DNA of 41,502 nt from positions 1 to 41,502 of the forward strand of contig JAEYFY010000097.1 in assembly GCA_023454395.1 (NCBI GenBank). The letters run 5' to 3'. Source of the stretch: Pseudomonadota bacterium (GTDB taxonomy: Bacteria; Pseudomonadota; Gammaproteobacteria; Enterobacterales; Enterobacteriaceae). Below, in pieces: positions 25,387-33,356 of this stretch (positions are counted from its first letter, which is position 1; every line of letters begins with the position of its first letter). A program made the translations under genes and the position numbers. Under the pieces are notes generated by a model. It was not told the origin of the DNA and ran no database searches. It was given only the letters and a program-made list of their open reading frames with translations.

Positions 25387-26160
25387 ATGTTAATACTGCT
25401 AGGGTATATACAGACTTATTTAGTTGATCTTTTTTTACTTGTTGCAAGATTATTTCCTATCTTTCTTTTTATTCCTTTTTTAAATAGTCGAGTTCTTAAT
25501 AGCCAATTATTAAAATATATCATTATTTTTTATATTGCTATGGGAATTAGACCCAGCATTATTATTACAGATGAAATAAGAAATATATGGGAAATTATAT
25601 TATTAAGTGAATTACTTCTTGGCGTTTTAATAGGGCTTCTTTTTGCGACTCCATTTTGGATAGCGTCTGCATTTGGCGAGTTTGTGGATAACCAACGGGG
25701 CGCTAGTATTGGGGATACTATCAATCCAACTACGGGAATTGAGTCTTCTGAATTCGCTTCATTAACGGGGTTATTTTGCGCTGCCTATTTTTTATCGACA
25801 GGTGGACTAACCTTATTGATGAGTACGATAAAAGATAGCTATGACGTATTTCCCATTGGCTATTTTAACAAAGAAATTGGTTATTCTTTTATTGGGCACT
25901 GGCTAAATAATATGGTTCGTACGGCGCTTGTTTTGGTTTCACCTGTACTGATTATTATGTTTTTGAGCGAGGTGGCATTGGGCGTTTATTCTTTATTTTG
26001 TCCTCAACTAAATGCATTTTCACTATCATTATGTATAAAAGGAATTATTGCCTTTATATCATTACTTCTTTTCTTTACTTCGGCAATGACCACAGAGCTT
26101 TATGAATTTTTTAATAATAGATACTTTTATACGATTTTTATGAGTATTTATCATGGCTGA
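25387..26160 (+). CDS. spaR: T3SS export gate SpaR/Spa29 (SctT)
   Basis: A 257-residue FliR-family protein with six or more membrane helices. The family stretch FGEFVDNQRGASIGDTINPT precedes TGIESSEFASLTGLF. It overlaps spaS by 8 bases. The role is assembly of the export gate with SpaP and SpaQ. Confidence 0.96.
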   Translation: MLILLGYIQTYLVDLFLLVARLFPIFLFIPFLNSRVLNSQLLKYIIIFYIAMGIRPSIIITDEIRNIWEIILLSELLLGVLIGLLFATPFWIASAFGEFVDNQRGASIGDTINPTTGIESSEFASLTGLFCAAYFLSTGGLTLLMSTIKDSYDVFPIGYFNKEIGYSFIGHWLNNMVRTALVLVSPVLIIMFLSEVALGVYSLFCPQLNAFSLSLCIKGIIAFISLLLFFTSAMTTELYEFFNNRYFYTIFMSIYHG

Positions 26161-27214
26161 AAAAACAGAAAAACCCACCCAGAAAAAACTCGATGACTCT
26201 GCAAAAAAAGGGCAAAGTTTTAAGAGTAAAGAATTAACATCAGGGCTTGTTTATCTTATTGGTGTTATGTATTTATTTCATCAAGTTGATTTAAGTGAAT
26301 TTAGTCGTTTTTATCAATCTCTTTTACTCCATCCAACGAATATCACGTTAAAAAGTTATGTCGATGTAATATCAAAACTATTCTTTGATATTGTTTTACC
26401 TATACTTGTTGTTGCTTTTTTATCTGGCGCGATCCCTTCTTTATTTAGTTCACGATTTAAGCTTGCGACTGAAGCCATTAAAATTGATATTAATCATATT
26501 AATCCAATCTCTGGATTTAAAAAAATATTTAGCATAAGAACAATAAAAGATCTGTTAAAAACATTATTATTTATAGTTATATTTTTAATTACTTGTTATG
26601 TTTTTATTATTTTACATGGTACGGAAATATTTATATTATACCGCTCGAATTTAAATATTATTGTTGATAAATGGTGTTCACTCGTCGTTAATTTTGTATT
26701 TGTGTTTTTTATTCTTTCAATACCTATTCTTATTTTAAATATTATTGCTGATTTCTTTATCTTTATGAAAGATATGATGATGGAAAAACATGAAGTTAAA
26801 CAAGAAAACAAGAATATGGAAGGTGATCCTGAAATAAAATCAACTCGTCGGCAGTTCCATAAAGAATTGCTTGATGAACCTACGAAAAAAGTGATCCAAG
26901 ATTCATCTGCCGTTATTGTCAATCCAACCCATGTGGCTGTTGGGATCTATTTCGATCCTGATAATGGCATTATGCCTTTAGTTTCATTGAGCTGTATGAA
27001 TGAAAAAGCATTGGCAGTAAAAGCCTATGCTAAAAAAGTGGGAACACCTGTTGTTCGTTATCCTGAGCTAGCGAGAAAAATTTATCATAAATATCATTTA
27101 TTTGATGTAATGATAGATCAAGATTTATTAGATGTTATGGATATTCTTATTTGGCTTAAGAGAATAGAAAATGAAGGATTATTAAGAGAAGAAATGGATT
27201 ATATAAATTACTAA
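26153..27214 (+). CDS. spaS: T3SS export switch protein SpaS/Spa40 (SctU)
   Basis: A 353-residue FlhB-family protein: N-terminal MAEKTEKPTQKKLDDSAKKG, four membrane helices to about residue 210, then the cytoplasmic domain with the autocleavage site NPTH (Asn257-His260). Cleavage at Asn-Pro permits the switch from early to translocator substrates. It is the last gene of the apparatus block. It is followed by 149 bases of AT-rich sequence before sicA. Confidence 0.97.
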   Translation: MAEKTEKPTQKKLDDSAKKGQSFKSKELTSGLVYLIGVMYLFHQVDLSEFSRFYQSLLLHPTNITLKSYVDVISKLFFDIVLPILVVAFLSGAIPSLFSSRFKLATEAIKIDINHINPISGFKKIFSIRTIKDLLKTLLFIVIFLITCYVFIILHGTEIFILYRSNLNIIVDKWCSLVVNFVFVFFILSIPILILNIIADFFIFMKDMMMEKHEVKQENKNMEGDPEIKSTRRQFHKELLDEPTKKVIQDSSAVIVNPTHVAVGIYFDPDNGIMPLVSLSCMNEKALAVKAYAKKVGTPVVRYPELARKIYHKYHLFDVMIDQDLLDVMDILIWLKRIENEGLLREEMDYINY

Positions 27215-27243
27215 TAAGTAAGCCTAACGCATATATATTTTAA

Positions 27244-27272
27244 TTATAAAAATAATGTATTTATTTTTATAA
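27244..27272. other. All-A/T perfect inverted repeat between spaS and sicA
   Basis: TTATAAAAATAA (27244-27255) and TTATTTTTATAA (27261-27272) form a 12-bp perfect stem with a 5-base loop. There is no GC pair, so as a terminator it would be weak. It could instead mark a regulatory or H-NS-bent site upstream of sicA. The remaining 149-base gap must carry any separate sicA promoter. No clear -35 was seen. Confidence 0.4.
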
Positions 27273-27363
27273 AAATAGGCGTGTGTTTTATTAAAGTAAA
27301 TAATTAATAGTTAATTTAGAATTTCATTATTAATTATTCATCATAGATGAAAGGATTAACATC

Positions 27364-27888
27364 ATGTCAGTATATGAAAAAATGTCAGAAAAAGAAATTG
27401 ATCAATTAGCAAACTATATTGTTTCTATTGTTCAGAATGGGGCATCACTCAAGGATGAAGGCGCTATCCCAGAAGGATTTATGGAAGGAATCTATTCATT
27501 TGCTTATGACTTTTACCAGAAGGGAAAACTGGATGAAGCTGAAGCGATTTTCAAATTTTTGTGTCTCTACGATTTTTATAATGTTGATTACATTATGGGG
27601 CTTGCTGCTGTTAAGCAATTAAAAAAACAGTATCAAGCAGCAATTGATCTTTATGCTTTAGCTTATCTCAATGCGAAAAATGATTATCGACCTGTCTTTT
27701 ATGCAGGACAATGTAATCTATCACTGGGTGAAAAAGAAAAAGCAAAATATTGTTTTCATCAAGTTTCAGAAAATATTAATGATCAAGCTATAAAAGAAAG
27801 AGCCAATATTTATTTAGAATCATTAAAAGATATTCCCCTTGTTGTTCTTAATACAGATAAAGAAGATAAGGAAGAACAGTATGAATGA
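27364..27888 (+). CDS. sicA: Translocator chaperone and InvF coactivator SicA/IpgC
   Basis: A 174-residue class II chaperone with three tetratricopeptide repeats. YSFAYDFYQKGKLDEAEAIF matches the SicA/IpgC signature, then YIMGLAAVKQLKKQYQAAID and FYAGQCNLSLGEKEKAKYCF. It holds SipB and SipC before export and, when freed, acts with InvF as a transcription coactivator. The stop overlaps the sipB start (ATGAATGA). Confidence 0.95.
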   Translation: MSVYEKMSEKEIDQLANYIVSIVQNGASLKDEGAIPEGFMEGIYSFAYDFYQKGKLDEAEAIFKFLCLYDFYNVDYIMGLAAVKQLKKQYQAAIDLYALAYLNAKNDYRPVFYAGQCNLSLGEKEKAKYCFHQVSENINDQAIKERANIYLESLKDIPLVVLNTDKEDKEEQYE

Positions 27889-29986
27889 TATTAAGAAAGT
27901 TAATGATAGCATGGTATTTTCCACACCGTTACCTTCTAAGGAAGTGGAAAATGTCGTTAAAAATACAACGCAACAAGCTCAAAGAATCAATACTGTAAAT
28001 GAAAGTATTGTTTCTTCACAAATTAAAGATAAAGAAAATAAAACTTCTGCACCTGCTCTTAGAGCGCCTATTGAGCAGAAAAAAAATAATCAAAGGATTA
28101 ATATTCAGGATGATGTGCAGTATAAAATAAATACTTTCTCTCAACAAAATACAAAGACTAATAATAGGAGTATATCTCAAGAACAACAATCATCACCAAC
28201 CCCTTCTGTTATTAGCAACTCCCCAGATAATAAATCAAGTAAAGAGTATGATTTTTTATACTTACAATTATCCTATCAAAATGTCATTCACCAAAATGTG
28301 TTAGATCAAATTAAAGATCCGGATAAACTCGATTATTATATAGATAAACTAAATACCTTATCGAAAGGTGTTGATGGTTTAAGAGATAAATTTAAATCAG
28401 CGATCAATGAATTTAAAAATAACAAAGATGCTTATACTGATTATTGGATGGAGGTCTATAATCAAATAAAATCGAATGATTTTAAAACGGGATCTGAAGT
28501 TAGCGATTTTTTAAAAAATAATAATATTCCTAGCGCATTGATTAAAGAATTATTATCAGGAAAAATTAAATCTAAAAACGATATGGAAAAATCACTTGAA
28601 AAGATATTTCCATTTTTGAAATTACCTGATGATCTCTCTAAATTATCCTTAGATGATTTGGATAAATTATATAGTAGTCTATCTCAATTCTTTGATAATA
28701 TATTTAAAGTTATGCCCAATGTTTCTATCAGTGAAGATAGAATTAATACAATCACTTCACATAAAGATGAACTAAGAGCATTAATTAATAAAAAAGAAAA
28801 TGAGTCAATAAAAGAAAAATTAGAGCAAATAAAAGAAATATATCGAGCGCTTACGACAAATCAAAGTGCATTAGAACTTGAAATAATGTCAAATTCTTTA
28901 TCTGGAATGGCGTTATTAACTTTTTTATTAGCGAAAACACGAGAATTAACATTAAAAGTGATGTTACAGCGTTCTGAAAATGAGCAAAAACTCTTTGAGG
29001 AAATGCAAGAAGTGACAGAAAAATCACTTAAAGAAAAAATTGACGATCAAAAAGCCCAAATAAAAAAGCAAGAAGAAATTCAATTTTGGGCAGGTATTGG
29101 ATTAAAACTGTTAGCTGGATTAGTCGCTATCGTGGCGGGGGTTGCTTCTATTTTTACGGCAGGCGCTTCCATGGCTTTAATGGCGGTTGCCGTTGTATTA
29201 ATGGTCGCCGATGCTGCATTAACTGTTGCAGATGAAGTGTACCAAGCGATACATGGTACATCGTTTATGGACGAATTAATGCAACCTTTGACTGAAGCTT
29301 TGATGGAGGCTTTAGATAAGGTGGTCGATTTTCTAGCGGATGTGATTTATGGCTCTTTAGATGAATTAAAGAAACTAGGTATAGATAAAAAATTTATTGA
29401 GGATATAAAAAACTCAATACAAGATAAATTAAAAATGGGACTTAAGGCTTTAATTACCGCAGTTTTATTTGTTGCCGCAATTGCATTAAGTTTTGTTGTT
29501 GGTCCAGCTATAAATGGTATAACAAATGTAGCGAAGAAAATAATTAATCAACAAGTCAGAGATATGTTGAAAAGAGTCTTCAATGAAGCACTTGAACTTA
29601 TGATGGGAAAAATGATTAAAGAAATCATTGTTCAAGCACTTGAAGAAGCGATGAAGAAAATTAACAAACTACTTGCTAAAGAGATCAGTCAGAAGGCAGG
29701 TGTGATGTTAAACAGAACCGTAGTTGTTTCTAAGTTAGCCAATGCAACAGCAACAAATGCAGTTAATATTTATAGTAGTGTTCTTTCTGCAAAAATTATG
29801 CAATCTATAGCAGACAGTAAAAAATTAGATGCCATATTAAATCTTATTCAAAAGTTAATGGATAAGATAATGGAAAGTTATCATGAGAATATCGATACTA
29901 TCACTGAAATTTTAAAAAATATGAGTGAAAAATCTTCTGTAAGTAATCGAACTAAATCAGACATGATCAGAAATATATCTATTTAA
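27881..29986 (+). CDS. sipB: T3SS translocator SipB/IpaB (SctE)
   Basis: Using the ATG at 27881 (AAGGAAG upstream, overlapping sicA), the protein has 701 residues, about 110 more than SipB (593) or IpaB (580). An in-frame ATG at 27839 lies within sicA and lacks support. A polar N-terminus of about 120 residues and coiled-coil stretches (about 140-400) precede two hydrophobic segments, about 400-440 (LLAGLVAIVAGVASIFTAGA) and about 515-540 (LITAVLFVAAIALSFVVGPA). These insert in the host membrane. The middle region (about 235-330) accounts for most of the extra length. Confidence 0.9.
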   Translation: MNDIKKVNDSMVFSTPLPSKEVENVVKNTTQQAQRINTVNESIVSSQIKDKENKTSAPALRAPIEQKKNNQRINIQDDVQYKINTFSQQNTKTNNRSISQEQQSSPTPSVISNSPDNKSSKEYDFLYLQLSYQNVIHQNVLDQIKDPDKLDYYIDKLNTLSKGVDGLRDKFKSAINEFKNNKDAYTDYWMEVYNQIKSNDFKTGSEVSDFLKNNNIPSALIKELLSGKIKSKNDMEKSLEKIFPFLKLPDDLSKLSLDDLDKLYSSLSQFFDNIFKVMPNVSISEDRINTITSHKDELRALINKKENESIKEKLEQIKEIYRALTTNQSALELEIMSNSLSGMALLTFLLAKTRELTLKVMLQRSENEQKLFEEMQEVTEKSLKEKIDDQKAQIKKQEEIQFWAGIGLKLLAGLVAIVAGVASIFTAGASMALMAVAVVLMVADAALTVADEVYQAIHGTSFMDELMQPLTEALMEALDKVVDFLADVIYGSLDELKKLGIDKKFIEDIKNSIQDKLKMGLKALITAVLFVAAIALSFVVGPAINGITNVAKKIINQQVRDMLKRVFNEALELMMGKMIKEIIVQALEEAMKKINKLLAKEISQKAGVMLNRTVVVSKLANATATNAVNIYSSVLSAKIMQSIADSKKLDAILNLIQKLMDKIMESYHENIDTITEILKNMSEKSSVSNRTKSDMIRNISI

Positions 29987-30014
29987 TCAAGTTTATCTTT
30001 AATAAGGTATTAAT

Positions 30015-30860
30015 ATGAAAATAAGTAATGATAATGTATTTAATGACTATAAGTCTAAATTTAATGAAATTATTGATAACAAGGATGTTATTAATGATAG
30101 TAAACTAAATAAAGAATCTCCAGCGAGTTTAAATAAAGATATTGATAATAAATTAAATAGTATTTTAGAAAAAATAAAAAATAAATCAAAACCAATTCTA
30201 GCTGAACCAGAAGTAAAAACACCAGATATAAAAAAGATATTAAAATCACTCGAAGTTGATAACGACAATGATATTTATGATCATATAAAAACAGAAAAGT
30301 TGGGTATGTTTAATTTCATCTCTACAGATATGATGAAATTAATCAACTTAATTGTTAAATATTTAGAGTCTATGATTAAAAAGTTCGAAGCATCTAGAGA
30401 AATGGGTGTGATGCTGATGAATATTGAGTTAAATATCGCAGATCAAATAAAAGATAATCTCAATAAAAAAGCCAATATTATGATTGGTGCTGCAATTACG
30501 AGTGCGGGTATTTCAATGGCAGTTCATGGCATGGGGGCTTTTGTTTCAATTAAAGGGATGGGGAAAGATCTTATTGGTCATTCTAACCCAACGATGATCA
30601 CCGGTAACTTAGTGACTTCAACTGCGGACCCTTTGGCACGAGTAGCAGACCAAACTTTACAGTCTCAAGGAATTGTACTTGATGGTAAGCAAAAAGTATT
30701 GGAAGCAAGGGGAAATATCAATAATCATGTTATTAATAATAATAATGAGATGCAACGCGAAGTAACGGAAGTGATAAAAGCATTGTTACAAGCTATTGAA
30801 GCAATTATTCATGCGCAGCAGGATGCGGCTTCTGCAATTGGTTCGAATGTAAGAGGATAA
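30015..30860 (+). CDS. sipC: T3SS translocator SipC/IpaC-like
   Basis: A 281-residue protein following sipB, shorter than SipC (409) or IpaC (363). It has a Lys/Asn-rich N-terminal half, one moderately hydrophobic segment (about 153-180: KANIMIGAAITSAGISMAVH) and a C-terminal helical part ending AQQDAASAIGSNVRG. Gene order and this architecture fit the second pore-forming translocator. Similarity to IpaC by eye is limited, so the family call is mainly contextual. Confidence 0.75.
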   Translation: MKISNDNVFNDYKSKFNEIIDNKDVINDSKLNKESPASLNKDIDNKLNSILEKIKNKSKPILAEPEVKTPDIKKILKSLEVDNDNDIYDHIKTEKLGMFNFISTDMMKLINLIVKYLESMIKKFEASREMGVMLMNIELNIADQIKDNLNKKANIMIGAAITSAGISMAVHGMGAFVSIKGMGKDLIGHSNPTMITGNLVTSTADPLARVADQTLQSQGIVLDGKQKVLEARGNINNHVINNNNEMQREVTEVIKALLQAIEAIIHAQQDAASAIGSNVRG

Positions 30861-30863
30861 TTT

Positions 30864-32081
30864 ATGGCTAAAGCTATTGATTCAGGGATGTCTAATATAG
30901 CAAGTCATTCGAAAATCTATTCTTCAGATAATAATGTTGTTTCTACATCTAGAAATGAAAAACACATTTTAGATGATATGAAAGAGTTATTAATAAATAT
31001 AAGACGAGAAAAAAAAGATTTTGATCTTGATAACTGGATTAGTTGTAATAATTTAAAGGGAAAAACAGAGAGGGAAATATATATTTCTCTCTCTGCACAA
31101 TATGATAAAAATATTATTTCTCATAATCAATGCTTAAACACCATAAAAAAACTAGAGCCAATTATAAAAGATAAAATTGCGGATGCTGGTTATTCTACGG
31201 ATTCATTGAGTGATTTTTTTTATGAAGTTAAGCAATCAATAGTCGTGGGTAAATATGATTATTTAGATGTTCTAAAAGATGTTTTTTCCAATTATATGGA
31301 TTATGTAAGAGACTTAAGAGCGGCAATAACATCTATTATCCAATATACTAAAGCAGGTAAGAAAGATGGATGTATAGCAATTAATTATATTGAATTAAAA
31401 AAAACATTGGAGAATGTTAAAAAAGAGTACCAGGAAAAATTAGGAGAGAAATCATTTTTTCAAAATACACTTTTATTTGAATATCAAAATGATGGGACTT
31501 ACATAAGAAAAATAGGAAAACACTTAATAAATTATAAAGATAAAGAACAAATTCATCAATCATTAAATGCAATAGAAAAATTATTAACAGATGTAAAAGG
31601 TATTAAGGTAATAAAGGAAAATCACGCATCAACAATAAAAAATGATATTGGATTAAATTTTATTGGTCATATTGATTTTGATGATCTTGATAATTTTCTG
31701 AGTAAAATAAATACGGATATCTCGATGGATGGCGTATTATCAGATGCTGAAATAGAGAAAAAAAGAAAACAACTACTTTATGATAATACATCTTTATTTG
31801 GTTTAGTTAGACCTGGTTTTGATATTGAAGAAGAGATGAGTAAAGTAAAAAAAGATAATGAAAATAAAAAAGAAGAAGCAAAATATAAAAATGTTTTACA
31901 AACTGAATTTGATTTATTTAAAAAATCGCTTGATTCATTAGAAAAGAGAATGAATTCTAATCTTGATGAACTCTCTAAAAAATATAGCTCAGCAAATAGC
32001 AATTATGATAATTTTGTTAAAATAGTGAGCAGTACAATGAATACATTATTAGAAATGGCGAAAGGTTTTTTACGATTTTAA
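30864..32081 (+). CDS. sipD: T3SS needle-tip protein SipD/IpaD, copy 1 (long form)
   Basis: At 405 residues this copy exceeds IpaD (332) and SipD (343). It contains the IpaD-type segment YSTDSLSDFFYEVKQSIVVG, then DYLDVLKDVFSNYMDYVRDL, and the family C-terminal coiled helix. Its last 40 residues (from NLDELSKKYSSANSNYDNF) are identical to copy 2 at 32234. Extra length lies in the central region and a Lys/Glu-rich stretch (about 325-345, KVKKDNENKKEEAKYKN). The tip protein caps the needle and senses host contact. It is 3 bases after sipC, so is in the same operon. Confidence 0.9.
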   Translation: MAKAIDSGMSNIASHSKIYSSDNNVVSTSRNEKHILDDMKELLINIRREKKDFDLDNWISCNNLKGKTEREIYISLSAQYDKNIISHNQCLNTIKKLEPIIKDKIADAGYSTDSLSDFFYEVKQSIVVGKYDYLDVLKDVFSNYMDYVRDLRAAITSIIQYTKAGKKDGCIAINYIELKKTLENVKKEYQEKLGEKSFFQNTLLFEYQNDGTYIRKIGKHLINYKDKEQIHQSLNAIEKLLTDVKGIKVIKENHASTIKNDIGLNFIGHIDFDDLDNFLSKINTDISMDGVLSDAEIEKKRKQLLYDNTSLFGLVRPGFDIEEEMSKVKKDNENKKEEAKYKNVLQTEFDLFKKSLDSLEKRMNSNLDELSKKYSSANSNYDNFVKIVSSTMNTLLEMAKGFLRF

Positions 32082-32151
32082 TTTTTTATAGAGACTGAAA
32101 GTAACGTTTATATTTTTAGAGAAAATAGCCCAACAGTGCTAACGTTTATGT

Positions 32152-32202
32152 GTTGTTTTAAGTTTTATTAAAATATTAGTTTTAATTTTTTCTTAAAACA
32201 AC
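32152..32202 (+). other. Long stem-loop between the two tip-protein genes
   Basis: GTTGTTTTAAG (32152-32162) pairs with CTTAAAACAAC (32192-32202), an 11-bp perfect outer stem. Inside, ATTAAAA and TTTTAAT can form a second short stem. A T-rich stretch (TTCTTTTATTTTT) follows. It may act as a partial terminator or mRNA processing site separating copy 1 from copy 2. Confidence 0.5.
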
Positions 32203-32233
32203 TTCTTTTATTTTTATATAAAAGGTTAATGTT

Positions 32234-33253
32234 ATGGCTACTGCTATTAATTTTGATGTACCTAAAAGTAATCATAAACCACATATAGAAAATAAGTTCT
32301 ATAATGTGCAAGCACATAATCAAGATGAATTTTTAAATAATTCAAGTTTTTTATTAGAAGACATAAAGCGAGAATACCAAGATCTTTATCTTAATGATAG
32401 TAAAGATAATAATAAATTTGAACATCTCTCTAGTAAAGAAAAAGGTTTTTACCTTGATGAACAATATGTAAAAAATAATATTAATCAAAAGAAAAGTCTA
32501 AATGAAATTAGTTATGCTTCTCGTGCAATAGAAAATGCGCAATCAAATGACAGTTATCCAACAGATTCATTAAGTGATTTATTTGATGAAGTAAAACAAT
32601 CCATTGTCGCGGGTAAAAATGATTATTTAGATGTTTTAAAAGATATTTTTTCTAAGTATATGGATTTTGTAAAAGAGTTAAGAGAGATATTATCTGAATT
32701 AAGTCAGGCAACGAAGGCCAGTAGTAAGGATGGATTTATAAGTATATATCCTGTTGATATTTCTAATAAATTGAGTTTTTTTATGTCAGGTTTAAAGTCA
32801 TCATTTTTTTATATGAAATTTTTTAAAGATAATGATGGTCGAATATATAGAATGATTAACGGGGAAAAAATATATTATAAAGATGAGGCTGAGATGTATA
32901 ATACAGTTAACGCAGTACGAAAATTACTTAGTCAAATTAAAGGAGTGTCGTTAGCAGAAGGAAATAGTACTTATATGAATTATTCATTTGAAATGAAATT
33001 TGATGTGTCGGGGATTAAAAAATTAGTTGATCATTTATTTAACATGCCAAATGGTTGGTCAGATATGTTACAAACAGAGTTTGAATTATTAAAGAAAACA
33101 TTCGATACCGTTGAAAAAGGCGTTAATACTAATTTGGATGAATTATCAAAAAAATACAGTTCTGCAAATAGCAATTATGATAATTTCGTCAAGATAGTGA
33201 GTAGCACCATGAATACTTTATTAGAAATGGCAAAGGGATTCTTACGTTTTTAA
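32234..33253 (+). CDS. T3SS needle-tip protein SipD/IpaD, copy 2
   Basis: A 339-residue paralog of the preceding gene and the standard length for IpaD/SipD. YPTDSLSDLFDEVKQSIVAG and DYLDVLKDIFSKYMDFVKEL match copy 1 closely. The central domain differs strongly (KLSFFMSGLKSSFFYMKFF region), and the final 40 residues are identical. Both genes are followed by similar 3' sequence (GAAAGTAACGTT), supporting an old tandem duplication that included the flank. It has its own leader (153-base gap with a hairpin) and ribosome site (AAAGG). Confidence 0.9.
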   Translation: MATAINFDVPKSNHKPHIENKFYNVQAHNQDEFLNNSSFLLEDIKREYQDLYLNDSKDNNKFEHLSSKEKGFYLDEQYVKNNINQKKSLNEISYASRAIENAQSNDSYPTDSLSDLFDEVKQSIVAGKNDYLDVLKDIFSKYMDFVKELREILSELSQATKASSKDGFISIYPVDISNKLSFFMSGLKSSFFYMKFFKDNDGRIYRMINGEKIYYKDEAEMYNTVNAVRKLLSQIKGVSLAEGNSTYMNYSFEMKFDVSGIKKLVDHLFNMPNGWSDMLQTEFELLKKTFDTVEKGVNTNLDELSKKYSSANSNYDNFVKIVSSTMNTLLEMAKGFLRF

Positions 33254-33302
33254 TTTTTTTAGAGTGATATTATGGAAAGTAACGTTATTTTAGGGATAAA
33301 AA

Positions 33303-33340
33303 AGAGCTGATATTAAAATAAATATCAGCTCTTAAATTTA
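33303..33340. terminator. Bidirectional terminator at the end of the T3SS block
   Basis: A perfect 12-bp stem AGAGCTGATATT (33303-33314) / AATATCAGCTCT (33321-33332) with a 6-base loop, lying between converging sipD copy 2 (+) and the TonB receptor (-). T-rich on the right and A-rich on the left, so it can serve both. Confidence 0.85.
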
Positions 33341-33356
33341 TTAATAATGATTTAAA

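Noticed and set aside
27839..27880. Longer SipB starting inside sicA
   Set aside because: The ATG at 27881 has AAGGAAG at good spacing and the usual ATGA-type overlap; the upstream start has neither.
3747..33253. MxiE boxes as in Shigella effector promoters
   Set aside because: The Shigella-type GTATCGTTTTTTT pattern was not found upstream of the effector, sicA or the tip genes.
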